Source: Gammaproteobacteria bacterium
Lineage (GTDB): Bacteria > Pseudomonadota > Gammaproteobacteria > Pseudomonadales > Pseudohongiellaceae
NCBI GenBank assembly: GCA_002730035.1
Contig: PBYU01000047.1
Coordinates: 28,382 to 88,960, forward strand
Length of the DNA stretch: 60,579 bases
Direction of reading: 5' to 3'
Notes under the pieces: generated by a model
Database searches by the model: none
The model's input: the letters and a program-made list of their open reading frames with translations, nothing else
What the model was told of the DNA's origin: nothing
Shown: one piece after another, positions 35,853 through 44,707 of the stretch
How the letters are laid out: each line of letters starts with the position of its first letter
Position numbering within the stretch: the first letter of the stretch is position 1
Translations under genes and position numbers: made by a program

Positions 35853-37265
35853 TCAAACCGTGGGGTGTCGCCGATGCCACTGGGTTGCTTGCTCATAGGC
35901 GTGTCCAATTCGACACAGTTCCTGCTCTCTAAGCCGCCCGCCCAGGAATTGCACAGCATAGGGTCTGCCATCGTCAGAAAATCCACAGGGCACAGTCAGG
36001 CTTGGCGTGCCAGCCAGGTCAGCCGGAATGGTGAATTGCCCCTGAAAGTGTTTGATGATGTCCTTCATTGCGGCGGCATCGCCATACTGAGCCTGCTTGT
36101 CCGCTTCGAAGACGAAGCCACCCGAGGGACAGATGACCGCATCGACCTTTGCAAGTTCAGCCTCGAAAAGTTGGCTGAACACGGTTCGTTTATGCATAGC
36201 TGACGCATAGTCTTCCACATTCATTTTCATGCCGAGTTCGAGAATGCCACGAAAATAGCCGCCATATTCGGCTGCTCGAGCTGGAAATGTGTCAGCATGA
36301 GTCATAAGTGCTTCGAAACCGGTTATGGGCAGCCAGAGATTACGCAGTTCCAACGGATCGGAAGCAGGCATGTTCACTCGCACAATTTCTGCACCCAATC
36401 GTTTAAGCGTGTCGATTACCTGCTCGATCGCCGCGACCAGGCCCGCATTGGTTCCTTCATTCATATAATCCTCATCGACGCCTATCTGCATTCCCGCGAT
36501 GTTGGAATCGAGCGATGACAGGATATCGGGAATGGGCAATTCGAGCGCAGTAGCATCGTTTGTATCGGGACCGGCAATCGCCTGGAAAACGATGGCAGCA
36601 TCGCTTACGGATCGCGTCATCGGCCCGACATGATCCAGACTTTTTGCCAGTGGCAGTATCCCGTGTCGACTTACCCGACCGTAAGTCGGCTTGAGACCCA
36701 CGATACCATTGGCCATAGAGGGATAACGAATCGATCCGCCGGTGTCAGTACCGAGGCTGGCGAAGCACAGCCCTGCTGCCGTCGCAACCCCCGAGCCGCT
36801 GGAAGAGACACCGGCCCACAGTTTTTCACCCCATGGATTAACAGGAATATCGAAGGCCGGGTTATAAGCTGACAAAGCGCCTTCAGTAAGATTCAGTTTG
36901 CCTAGTAGTACCGCCCCGGCGTCTTCGAGCTTGCTTACAACAGTTGCATCGTAATCGGGAACGAAATCGCCGCGAACCCGCAACCCTCCCATAGTTCGGA
37001 TACCCCGAGTGAAGCAGAGGTCTTTGACGGCAATGGGAATGCCATGCAGTGGTCCACGGTATTGTCCGGAGGCAATATCCCGTTCTGCACTGTTCGCTTG
37101 TTGCAGCGCACGATCGGCGCATACCGTTGCATAGCTCTTAAGTTGCTTATCTACCGAGTCAATTCGGCTAAGCATGTACTCAGTTAGCTCGACAGGAGAG
37201 ATCTCTCGGCTTTCGATTTGCCCTGCAATTGAACTAAGACTGGCGTAGTGGATAGAAGAGTGCAT
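35853..37265 (-). CDS. Amidase (amidase signature family)
   Basis: A 470-residue amidase hydrolysing a C-N amide bond, cytosolic. The Ser-cisSer-Lys triad is visible: Lys in AVKDLCFTRG (about residue 75), and GVSSSGSGVATAAGLCFASLG followed by DTGGSIRYPS, which holds the cis-Ser and the nucleophile. The length is normal, and the later PTYGRVSRHG and DHVGPMTRS are family segments. The start is ATG 37265; the frame runs to 37328 but that addition is not conserved-looking. Not the GatA subunit of tRNA amidotransferase by context, as no gatB/gatC is near. Substrate unknown. Divergent from the ABC transporter. Confidence 0.88.
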   Translation of the reverse strand: MHSSIHYASLSSIAGQIESREISPVELTEYMLSRIDSVDKQLKSYATVCADRALQQANSAERDIASGQYRGPLHGIPIAVKDLCFTRGIRTMGGLRVRGDFVPDYDATVVSKLEDAGAVLLGKLNLTEGALSAYNPAFDIPVNPWGEKLWAGVSSSGSGVATAAGLCFASLGTDTGGSIRYPSMANGIVGLKPTYGRVSRHGILPLAKSLDHVGPMTRSVSDAAIVFQAIAGPDTNDATALELPIPDILSSLDSNIAGMQIGVDEDYMNEGTNAGLVAAIEQVIDTLKRLGAEIVRVNMPASDPLELRNLWLPITGFEALMTHADTFPARAAEYGGYFRGILELGMKMNVEDYASAMHKRTVFSQLFEAELAKVDAVICPSGGFVFEADKQAQYGDAAAMKDIIKHFQGQFTIPADLAGTPSLTVPCGFSDDGRPYAVQFLGGRLREQELCRIGHAYEQATQWHRRHPTV

Positions 37266-37543
37266 GATTACAGCAATTATAGGTTCTCGGAAAAAGTAAG
37301 TGGAGCACAAACTTGAGTTCAGAATCAATCATTCCCGTCCAGACTTACAATCACCGACATGGCGTGAAATTCAATCGGTTTGTGAAGTAACCAAATCCAC
37401 CAAATAGTAGTCATATAGTCAATAAGTAGTTGAGATCTCGGGGCTGAAAGCAATAAACACGGACCTTGCAGAGTTGGCCCGTGGATTGCAATCGGTAACG
37501 GTCTGGAACGAGTTAGGTTAAGCTGACTGGGTAAGTAACGGAA

Positions 37544-38554
37544 ATGCTGAAAAGGGTCGAAACCATCGAATCGGTAACGGTAGAGACACGGGATGTGCGC
37601 CTGGACTATGGCGAGCTGACTGCCGTGAATCACGTCAATCTACAGATTGGCGAGGGAGAAATCTACGGACTGGTGGGCCCGAATGGAGCCGGCAAGACTA
37701 GCCTGTTGAAGATGCTGGCGAACCTGATTCGCCCGACCTACGGCGAGTTGTGGATTAATGGCATCGACCTGGCCGAAAACCCCTGGGCTATATACCAGGA
37801 TGTCGGTTACATGCCTGACCTGTCGCCGGTAGCACCGGAGCTGAAGGTGTGGGAGTTTCTGGAGTTTTTCGCTGCCAGCTACGGCATACCTGCCGATCAG
37901 CGCAAACACCGTGTCGATGAATGCCTGCAGCAGGTGAAGATGGCCGAACACCGGGATGCCTTTGGTAAGGGCTTGTCACGAGGCATGATGCAGCGGGTGG
38001 TGCTGGCCAAGACGCTGATCCCCCGACCTAAAATATTGCTGCTGGATGAACCGGCCAGTGGCTTGGACCCTTTAGCCAGGATCAATCTAAAGAACATCCT
38101 GGTGGATATTTGTGGTCAGGGCGTCACTGCCATCGTGTCTTCACACATCCTGACCGAACTGGCCGACATGTGCACTTCTATCGGCATCATGCACAAGGGC
38201 GAACTGGTGAAAACCGGTGATATCAATAACATACTAATCGACCACCCCATCAACACTCGCTGCCTGACTGCACTGATGAGTGATGCAGTCCAGGATTCAG
38301 AGACTATCAACGCGATTTTGACAGCGAATGATTTCGTCGAGGATGTCGCACAGCAGGGCGATACCTTTGTGCTTGGCTTCTGCGGAGATCAGTCTGCAGA
38401 GGCTGAACTGCTAAAAGAGCTGGTTTTGCAGGGTATCAGGGTAACCTCGTTCAGTAGGGAATCGGCAACCATGGAGGATGTGCTAATAAGCCTGGTATCA
38501 CCGGATCACGCCGGTGAGATGATTGGCGAGAATGAGGTTAACAGTAATGACTGA
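37544..38554 (+). CDS. ABC transporter ATP-binding protein
   Basis: A 336-residue ATPase. Walker A GPNGAGKTS (about residues 46-54), the signature GLSRGMMQRVVLAKTL in place of the usual LSGGQ, Walker B KILLLDEP and the switch His in VSSHIL. It belongs to the group of ABC-2-type exporters of the Nos/Yhi type, with a C-terminal regulatory part (about 240-330). It would power the membrane partner directly downstream, whose start overlaps its last 8 bases. Substrate unknown. Confidence 0.92.
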   Translation: MLKRVETIESVTVETRDVRLDYGELTAVNHVNLQIGEGEIYGLVGPNGAGKTSLLKMLANLIRPTYGELWINGIDLAENPWAIYQDVGYMPDLSPVAPELKVWEFLEFFAASYGIPADQRKHRVDECLQQVKMAEHRDAFGKGLSRGMMQRVVLAKTLIPRPKILLLDEPASGLDPLARINLKNILVDICGQGVTAIVSSHILTELADMCTSIGIMHKGELVKTGDINNILIDHPINTRCLTALMSDAVQDSETINAILTANDFVEDVAQQGDTFVLGFCGDQSAEAELLKELVLQGIRVTSFSRESATMEDVLISLVSPDHAGEMIGENEVNSND

Positions 38555-40229
38555 TCAGTCACTTGCCATGCCATACGCGCTCTCCAGATCGCTTTCCGAC
38601 ATGAGCGTGCTGGCCATCTGGAAAAACCCAATCATCTGGAAGAACTTCAAGAGCCGCATGCGGATGCAAGCGGTGTTTCCCCTGTTGCTGGAATTTATTG
38701 TTGCCACGTTCATGACGTTCACCATCTACGGAGGAGTAGATCGTTTCCAGGACGATCCTGTTCAAGCTGCGCGCGCTGCCATTCTTCCGCTGGGCCTATT
38801 GCAATGGTTGATTCTCATGTTGTCGGCCACGGGCCGCATCACGTCGGGAATTATTCATGAGCGGGTTACCGGCACCATCGAGTATACCCGTCTCACTCTA
38901 ATGAGTCCCATGTCTAAAGTGTTAGGATATTTGTTTGATCTACCGGTAAGAGAATATATTGCATTCGCTATCACCATGCCTTTCATGGTGTTCCTGCTGA
39001 TACAGGGTGAAATCCCGCTGTCGGTGATAGTGCCGGTCTATCTGGTGTTCTTTTCATCGGCACTGTTGTATCACATGGTCGGCATGGTATTGGGTCTGGT
39101 ACTGCGGGAATGGCGTATGTCGGTGATGTTTACTATCGGCGTGGTGATACTGATCAACTGGGTCTTGCCGCTATTTTCTTACCTGGGATTTCCCTTCCTG
39201 CAATATCTCACCATCCGGCCAGTGGTGGTTGACAAGGTTTTCCCCTATCTCACTGAAAATTCTGCTTTCTTTGATGGCTTTCCGGAATTGTTTGCCAGTG
39301 CGACTTCTCAGGTGAAATTTTACACCTGGACTGTTTCCACGGCGGTGTTCTCCTTGATCTTACAGGCCGGGCTGATATTTACCTTCGGGCTGATGGTGTA
39401 CAGGAAGTGGCAGGATGAGTTCAGCCATGCCCTGGGCAAATCCTATGCGCTTTTGTTTTACGTGGGATTGCAGCTTTTCTGCATTGGTACACTATGGCCA
39501 AACCTGACCTTCGATTTCGATACTGCCGTGGCGCTGGGAATCGTGCAGGATGATTCCCTCGCAGAGAACTTTGCCTTTGTCATTCCACTGGTGTATGGCT
39601 TCTTTTCCATACTCTGCGTGTTCTGGCTAATCTATGTGATCACTCCTACTCACGATGAATACCGTAGCGGGCTGTTGCGCGAGAAAAAGCTGCAGCAGAT
39701 GAACCGCGGTGGCCTATCCCGCTTCGACGATCACGTCGGCAGCCTGCTCTGCGCCGCTGTACTCGCCGGCTTTACTTTTACCTTCCTGATGGTAGTGCAG
39801 CTGGTGATGGTTAGCGCGGGGCCACTTGCTGAGCTTTCGCCCTCTCTTCTAGAATTGCTGAAGCTGCCGCTGGTGGCAGTGCTGGTAATCTTCTACTTCT
39901 ACGTGTCGCTGGAATATTTGCAGCTCAGCAAGTTTGCCCTGTTGTTTTTGCTGGTATGGATAGTTCCGATTCTGTTAGGCGTGTTTCTCGGCGTTGTGTT
40001 TGAGTTCGAGGAGATGGTGCTCTATATCGGCAGTGTCTCACCACTGACGCTGATTACGCTTGCAGCCCAGGGGCTACTGAGCGCAAATCTGTATGACGAT
40101 GAACTGTTATTCATCAGAAATGCCTATTGGATAGGCTCGGCATTTATATTGACACTAACAATTTTCCTTGGCTACCGAATGAAACTGTTAAAAGAGAGAA
40201 CCAAAGCTAAGCTTGAGAATGAGAGTTAG
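38547..40229 (+). CDS. ABC-2-type transporter permease
   Basis: A 560-residue integral membrane protein with about ten to twelve hydrophobic segments, for example near 45-70, 85-110, 140-175, 185-225, 280-305, 345-365, 440-465, 480-500, 510-535 and 538-555. Together with the ATPase it forms a complete exporter or membrane remodelling system. The start at ATG 38547 lies inside the ATPase gene's end (8-base overlap), indicating translational coupling; a frame open from 38523 has no better start. A long loop near 380-420 is charged. The family is recognised only by context and topology. Confidence 0.85.
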   Translation: MTDQSLAMPYALSRSLSDMSVLAIWKNPIIWKNFKSRMRMQAVFPLLLEFIVATFMTFTIYGGVDRFQDDPVQAARAAILPLGLLQWLILMLSATGRITSGIIHERVTGTIEYTRLTLMSPMSKVLGYLFDLPVREYIAFAITMPFMVFLLIQGEIPLSVIVPVYLVFFSSALLYHMVGMVLGLVLREWRMSVMFTIGVVILINWVLPLFSYLGFPFLQYLTIRPVVVDKVFPYLTENSAFFDGFPELFASATSQVKFYTWTVSTAVFSLILQAGLIFTFGLMVYRKWQDEFSHALGKSYALLFYVGLQLFCIGTLWPNLTFDFDTAVALGIVQDDSLAENFAFVIPLVYGFFSILCVFWLIYVITPTHDEYRSGLLREKKLQQMNRGGLSRFDDHVGSLLCAAVLAGFTFTFLMVVQLVMVSAGPLAELSPSLLELLKLPLVAVLVIFYFYVSLEYLQLSKFALLFLLVWIVPILLGVFLGVVFEFEEMVLYIGSVSPLTLITLAAQGLLSANLYDDELLFIRNAYWIGSAFILTLTIFLGYRMKLLKERTKAKLENES

Positions 40230-40599
40230 ATAAGGCCCGACCGGTTCTTCACTTTAGAGGGCGATTGCCAGGCGGTGTTGATCCTCCTCTAAAACCGTAC
40301 CCACATCAGTCATAGATTTCTATGCCCGGTGTGCAAGTGGGAACTTGGCTCGATTCTAGGGACCCTCTGAACAAGTATCGTTTGTGCCTGATCATTTTAT
40401 GAGTAACACCAGAACCCTGCTGTTTCCGGCTATTACACTGTCTTCGAGTTTGCCGAGATTCAGGCATTCATTTTTAACTTCGAATTGCTACCCTGATTCA
40501 CGTTTGCTCGCCTCTGGAATTGGGCGTATTCTGAGAAGCACGACCAGGAACCGCGCTGCGTAGTTTTCTGCTGCATCAAAAAAAAACAAGGAACATTCC
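40230..40599. other. Gap of 370 bases without a gene
   Basis: Between the permease gene and the cupin gene. It holds an 8-base inverted pair (TTTAGAGG at 40253 and CCTCTAAA at 40286), one copy of the dispersed CTAGGGACCC motif at 40356, and an A-rich run with AAGGAAC just before the cupin start. No other gene or RNA was recognised. Confidence 0.55.
40356..40377 (+). repeat. Dispersed motif, copy 1
   Basis: CTAGGGACCCTCTGAACA plus AGTA. A related copy lies at 42277-42298 and a 16-base exact match, inverted, at 48436-48451. Confidence 0.6.
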
Positions 40600-41238
40600 A
40601 TGAATAGACACATCAAATTCATCCTACTAACCATTTTATTCCCCCTTTACCCAGCAGCGATGGCGCAAAGCGATCAGAGCTATGCCACCTATATCACTGA
40701 AGAACAATGGCAAATGGTTAATGAACTGGGGGGCGTTGATCGGCAGATTGTCAGCCGGGACATCGGCAAACTGAATCTTTCGGTTGGTATTATTCACCGC
40801 AATGCGGTCGAGCGAGCCAGCGGTCGGGCCACTGAGAATCCGGCTCGCCCCTGCGGCACTACAGACAACAGCCGCAACAGCAATGCGCGCGGCATCATGC
40901 ATGTGAACCAGACTGAAACCTACTATATAGCCTCCGGTTCAGGCACCCTGGTAACAGGTGGAGAAATTTATAACGGCAATGCATCGGCAGCGGAGGGCGT
41001 TGTGACCACTGTGCTCAATGGCCCTTCATGCAGCGGCCTGATCGTCGGTGACTGGATCGCCAAGCACGTCAAGGAAGGGGACATTGTCATCATCCCCGCC
41101 GGTACTCCTCATGGCTGGCTGGAGGTACCTGTGCATGTGGACTACCTGAGTGTACGTCCCGATCCCGATCGCGTGTTGGCGGACGATTACATTAACCCAG
41201 CATTGGGATCAGACTTTCAGATACGCACTGAAGATTGA
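40600..41238 (+). CDS. Secreted cupin-fold protein
   Basis: A 212-residue exported protein (signal 1-22, AAMAQ). The single cupin core is visible: IMHVNQTETYYIASGSGTLVTGG (motif 1, with His, Gln/Glu spacing) and EGDIVIIPAGTPHGWLEV (motif 2 with the His). One metal site is likely. The substrate is unknown, and no partner lies next to it. A strong hairpin follows at 41273. AAGGAAC precedes the ATG. Confidence 0.8.
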   Translation: MNRHIKFILLTILFPLYPAAMAQSDQSYATYITEEQWQMVNELGGVDRQIVSRDIGKLNLSVGIIHRNAVERASGRATENPARPCGTTDNSRNSNARGIMHVNQTETYYIASGSGTLVTGGEIYNGNASAAEGVVTTVLNGPSCSGLIVGDWIAKHVKEGDIVIIPAGTPHGWLEVPVHVDYLSVRPDPDRVLADDYINPALGSDFQIRTED

Positions 41239-41272
41239 TAAAGGAACAACGCAGCACAATAACGAAACAAGC

Positions 41273-41303
41273 AGAGGCGGTGGAGTTTAGATCCACCGCC
41301 TCT
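41273..41303 (+). terminator. Hairpin terminator after the cupin gene
   Basis: A perfect 12-bp stem, AGAGGCGGTGGA (41273-41284) with TCCACCGCCTCT (41292-41303) and a 7-base loop, followed by a T-rich stretch. It lies 34 bases past the cupin stop. Confidence 0.8.
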
Positions 41304-41356
41304 ATCTGTTTTGCTTCTCAGCTCCACACATTGTCAACAGCAGTTTTGAATTCACT

Positions 41357-42280
41357 ATGGCCTCTTCTCGAAAACTCGTCATCTACGCAGCTCTGACCGG
41401 CAACTCCCTGATCGCGGTGATGAAGTTTATTGCAGCCTCCGTAACCGGAAGTTCGGCGATGTTTTCCGAGGGAATACACTCAGTCGTCGATACCGGGAAT
41501 CAGGTGCTGCTGCTGTATGGATTGAAGCAATCGAAGAAACCCGCAGATGATCGTTTTCCATTTGGCCATGGCAAGGAAATTTATTTCTGGAGTTTTGTCG
41601 TCGCCATTATGATCTTTGCCGTCGGCGCAGGTATTTCTATTTACGAGGGGGTTCATAGGCTGACCGAACCTGCACCACTGGAAAACCTCCTGGTTAACTA
41701 CATCGTGCTGGGACTTGCAATTGTCTTCGAGGGTGGTGCCTGGTTGTTTGCCTATAAGGAATTTAAGCAGGCGAAGGGAAAAATTGGATTCATCGAAGCG
41801 GTAAAACGCGGCAAGGATCCCTCCATGTTTGTCGTGCTGTTCGAAGACTCAGCGGCCATGCTGGGTTTATTGGTAGCACTGCTGGCAACAGCACTTACTC
41901 AGCTCACTGGCAACCTGTACTTCGATGGAGTGGCTTCGATAGTGATCGGCCTGATACTCGCCGGCACAGCGATGTGGTTAGCAGTTGAAACCAAGGGCTT
42001 GTTGATAGGTGAGAGCGCAGATAATGCGGTTGTTGATGGGATTAAACGACTCGCCAATGGAATTAGCGCCGTCGATCACGTCAATGAAGTTCTGACTATG
42101 CACATGGGGCCAGATTTTATCCTGGTCAATATTAGTGTCGAGTTCAGCGATGCGGCGACAGCCAATGACATTGAAGATGCCGTTGCGGCGCTCGATGAAG
42201 CGATCAAGGCTGAATATTCCAACGTGCAACGCGTGTTCGTCGAGGGAGAAGCCAAGCACTCTATTCTAAAAAGTCCCTAG
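41357..42280 (+). CDS. Cation diffusion facilitator (zinc-type, SLC30A9-like)
   Basis: A 307-residue inner-membrane antiporter. Six membrane segments lie near 12-32, 40-58, 75-97, 113-133, 165-187 and 192-212. The TM2 motif HSVVDTGNQ provides the H-x-x-x-D metal pair. The TM5 site is EDSAAMLG, the E-D form typical of the SLC30A9-like subgroup rather than H-x-x-x-D, and FGHGKEIYFWS is a further subgroup mark. The C-terminal cytosolic domain (about 215-300) has VLTMHMGPDFILVNISVEF. It exports Zn2+ or a similar divalent cation. Its stop codon lies inside the dispersed repeat copy 2. Confidence 0.9.
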   Translation: MASSRKLVIYAALTGNSLIAVMKFIAASVTGSSAMFSEGIHSVVDTGNQVLLLYGLKQSKKPADDRFPFGHGKEIYFWSFVVAIMIFAVGAGISIYEGVHRLTEPAPLENLLVNYIVLGLAIVFEGGAWLFAYKEFKQAKGKIGFIEAVKRGKDPSMFVVLFEDSAAMLGLLVALLATALTQLTGNLYFDGVASIVIGLILAGTAMWLAVETKGLLIGESADNAVVDGIKRLANGISAVDHVNEVLTMHMGPDFILVNISVEFSDAATANDIEDAVAALDEAIKAEYSNVQRVFVEGEAKHSILKSP

Positions 42281-42298
42281 GGTCCCTCAGTTCAAGTA
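42277..42298 (+). repeat. Dispersed motif, copy 2
   Basis: CTAGGGTCCCTCAGTTCA plus AGTA, differing from copy 1 (40356) at four or five positions. It overlaps the stop codon of the cation transporter gene. Confidence 0.5.
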
Positions 42299-42308
42299 AA
42301 TGGCCACT

Positions 42309-42382
42309 CTTGCTTACCAGCAAGCCCACTCTTGCAGCCAGATCCCGTTTGCTCACAGCAAAACCCCGCTCGCTCACAGCGA
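42309..42382. repeat. Three mini-hairpins in a row
   Basis: CTTGCT-TACC-AGCAAG (42309-42324), TTTGCT-CAC-AGCAAA (42348-42362) and TCGCT-CAC-AGCGA (42370-42382). The last two share GCTCACAGC and compensating base changes in the stem. They lie between two convergent genes. Confidence 0.55.
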
Positions 42383-42413
42383 AACCACTCTGCGGAATCC
42401 TGTCGGGGGCCCT

Positions 42414-42953
42414 CTAACTGGACTCGGCCGGGTCCCAGTTGACGTCCCGCTCATCCAGCTCCCGCGTCCAGCAAGCAAACTCCAGCATGATTCCGTCTGG
42501 ATCAAGGAAATAAACTGATCGTACAAAAGTGGAATCTGTAATTGTGGGGCTGGCCTGTTGTGGTGAGTCGTCGTGATTCACCACTTTGGTGACTTCCACG
42601 CCGGCGTCTTCGAGTCGTTGCTGGTATTCCTCGATTTTCTGTTCCGGTACATCGAAGGCGATGTGATTCATCGAAGCATGGGCAGAGACAATCGAGCCGT
42701 TGCCGATCAATGCTGCCGGATGAGTGACGCCGGGCTGACTCTCGGGAGCATCGGGAAACCAGAAGAAGGCCAGTGAGTCCCCGTTGCCGATACCAAAGAA
42801 GAAATGTTGACCCATGCCATTCGGCAGATCGATAGTCTTGGTCAACGGCATGCCCAGTACGCCTGTGTAAAAATCAACAGTACGCTGCATGTCCTTGCAG
42901 ACCAGTGCCAGATGATTGACACCGCGTATCTCAAACTTTTCATTGACTGGCAT
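42414..42953 (-). CDS. VOC (glyoxalase/dioxygenase fold) family protein
   Basis: A 179-residue protein of the vicinal oxygen chelate fold: FEIRGVNHLALVCKDMQRTVDFYTGVLGMPL (first beta-alpha unit, His ligand) and, in the second half, MNHIAFDVPEQKIEEYQQRL, ending VYFLDPDGIMLEFACW with the second His-less, Glu-containing metal strand. It would act as a metal-dependent lyase, isomerase or dioxygenase in the cytosol. GAGGAA precedes the ATG. Divergent from the AhpD-like gene, whose product may be functionally associated. Confidence 0.85.
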   Translation of the reverse strand: MPVNEKFEIRGVNHLALVCKDMQRTVDFYTGVLGMPLTKTIDLPNGMGQHFFFGIGNGDSLAFFWFPDAPESQPGVTHPAALIGNGSIVSAHASMNHIAFDVPEQKIEEYQQRLEDAGVEVTKVVNHDDSPQQASPTITDSTFVRSVYFLDPDGIMLEFACWTRELDERDVNWDPAESS

Positions 42954-43069
42954 GGTTATTCCTCATCAGCGAAACACAGTACTGTATGATTGACAATCTG
43001 CTTGCAAAGTCAATACCTTTCCATCCACGTAGCATTAGTACACATTGTTGAATCATTGCGGGAGCGCCC

Positions 43070-43720
43070 ATGCCAAGGCTAAGAGAAGTATCCAGGAAAG
43101 ACGCGAATGAAACTATTCTTAAATACTACGAAGCGTTGTTCGGTGACAGAGACCCGGTTGAAGAGCCGGGTACTGCAACTGGCACACCTGGAAACTGGTG
43201 GACCGTGTTTGCGCTGGTGCCGTATATCTTTGAACATGCCACCAGGCATTTCGGTATGTTTGGCATGTTCGCGGACAAGAGCGTCAGCCAGCTCGACGCA
43301 AAAGTTCGGGAACTGGGCATAATGCGGGCCGGCTATACCCAGGGGAGCCAGTTTGTGTTCTCCCAACACTGCAAGGCGGCGCGGCGTTTCGGCTTAAGTG
43401 ACGAGAAAATTGCGGCGATTCCATTCTGGTCAGTCTCGGAGCATTTCGATGAGAAAGAGCGCACCGTGCTCGCCTGGACCGATGCCCTGATTCTGCAGGG
43501 TGGTCGCGCCTCGGACGAGTTGTTCGACGCATTACATGGCTTTCTTTCCGATGAGGATATCCTGGAACTCACCTATCACGTCATGGGCTACAACCTGCAC
43601 GCAGTTTGTTGCAAGGCATTGCGGCTTGAGTATGACGATGTTCCAGAACGCATTCGGGAGCTGCCGATACCAGAAGGCGGGGCAGTGGCAGACTGGGCAG
43701 GCAAAGCCTGGTCAGACTGA
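43070..43720 (+). CDS. Carboxymuconolactone decarboxylase/AhpD-like protein
   Basis: A 216-residue all-helical protein of the CMD family. The active-site helix reads LGIMRAGYTQGSQFVFSQHCKAARRFGLSDEKI (about 85-115); the single Cys replaces the C-x-x-C of true AhpD peroxidase reductase, so disulfide chemistry of that type is unlikely. A second family pattern is TDALILQGGRASDELFDAL. The reaction is unknown; relatives include lactone decarboxylases and uncharacterised oxidoreductase partners. It overlaps nothing and is divergent from the VOC gene. Confidence 0.85.
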   Translation: MPRLREVSRKDANETILKYYEALFGDRDPVEEPGTATGTPGNWWTVFALVPYIFEHATRHFGMFGMFADKSVSQLDAKVRELGIMRAGYTQGSQFVFSQHCKAARRFGLSDEKIAAIPFWSVSEHFDEKERTVLAWTDALILQGGRASDELFDALHGFLSDEDILELTYHVMGYNLHAVCCKALRLEYDDVPERIRELPIPEGGAVADWAGKAWSD

Positions 43721-43746
43721 ACTCAAAGCTGCAGCATTGGTCGGCC

Positions 43747-44574
43747 TTAGTTGTAATCCGCTAGCCCAACCAGCTCATTATAAGCCTTGAACGACAGCCT
43801 CGGTGGTGCGCTTTCTGATGGATCGGATGCAGTAAGCGATGCATAGCTCTGCTGCAATGTTTTGGTCGCCGCCAGCAAGGCACTGACCGGCCGCAGGATG
43901 AGTTGGTAACCGAGTTCGGCTAATTCAGTGGTAGTCAGTTCGGGAGTCTTGCCGTCTTCGACCATGTTGGCAACGAGTACAGTTTCCGGAAATGACCGCT
44001 TGATGACCTGCATTTCATCAACAGACTGGGGTGCTTCAATAAAGAGTATATCCGCCCCTGCATTCAGAAAAACTTCTCCCCGCCTCAGCGCCTCGTCTAG
44101 GTCATGGGTTGCCCGGCTGTCGGTGCGGGCTACGATTAGGAATTGATCGGAATTGCGCGAGCGTGCTGCCATTGCAAGCTTAGCCACAGCCTCCTTGAGA
44201 TCGATCACTTCCTTGTTATCCATGTGGCCGCAGCGCTTGGGGCTTACCTGGTCTTCCAGCTGTATACACTGCACACCGGCCTGTTCATAGGCATTCACCA
44301 GCTCAGCGACCGCTTGCTCGTCGCCGTAGCCATTGTCGCCGTCGGCGATGAGTGGTGTATCGCCAACGGCGGTGACGATCTGGCTTGCGCGCTCGATCAT
44401 CTCCCTGGCTGACACCAGACCAATATCCGGTTTGCCCAATAGCGCACCCGCCACACCGAAGCCGGACATGTACAGTGCTTTGAAGCCGGCCTGCTTCGCG
44501 ATTAGTGCCGAGAGCGCATCGTAAGTCCCCGGCACTACCAGGGTTTCCTCTGAAACTAGAAGCTCTCTTAGCAT
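43747..44574 (-). CDS. Isocitrate lyase/PEP mutase superfamily enzyme
   Basis: A 275-residue (beta/alpha)8 enzyme. VPGTYDALSALIAKQAGFKALYMSG is the N-terminal family pattern, IADGDNGYGD provides the metal Asp pair, and QLEDQVSPKRCGHMDNK holds K-R-C-G-H, the catalytic loop of lyases with an active Cys (as in methylisocitrate lyase). So C-C bond cleavage of a 2-methylisocitrate-like or oxaloacetate-like acid is more likely than phosphonomutase activity. No prpC/prpD lies near, so propionate use is not implied. Convergent with the AhpD-like gene. Confidence 0.88.
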   Translation of the reverse strand: MLRELLVSEETLVVPGTYDALSALIAKQAGFKALYMSGFGVAGALLGKPDIGLVSAREMIERASQIVTAVGDTPLIADGDNGYGDEQAVAELVNAYEQAGVQCIQLEDQVSPKRCGHMDNKEVIDLKEAVAKLAMAARSRNSDQFLIVARTDSRATHDLDEALRRGEVFLNAGADILFIEAPQSVDEMQVIKRSFPETVLVANMVEDGKTPELTTTELAELGYQLILRPVSALLAATKTLQQSYASLTASDPSESAPPRLSFKAYNELVGLADYN

Positions 44575-44604
44575 GACTGCCTATCTGCCCGAGGTAAAAA
44601 GGAA

Positions 44605-44697
44605 AAAGGGGTCGGAGGGACTTGGAAAAAGGTGCCGCAGGGACTAGTTTTTGATCAATTTTGAAGTTGATCAAAAACTAGTCCTTCCGACCCCTTT
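44605..44697. repeat. Nested inverted repeat (REP/MITE-like)
   Basis: Inner arms GGACTAGTTTTTGATCAA (44641-44658) and its exact complement at 44667-44684 form an 18-bp stem with an 8-base loop. Outer ends AAAAGGGGTCGGAGGGACT (about 44606) and AGTCCTTCCGACCCCTTTT (about 44680) match in inverted form with one mismatch. No coding sequence. It lies just upstream of the isocitrate-lyase-superfamily gene and downstream of the first aminotransferase gene, so it can also end transcription. Confidence 0.85.
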
Positions 44698-44707
44698 TCT
44701 AATTCGG

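Noticed and set aside
42300..42413. CRISPR-like array
   Set aside because: Repeat units are under 16 bases, only three, and not identical; they are small hairpins.
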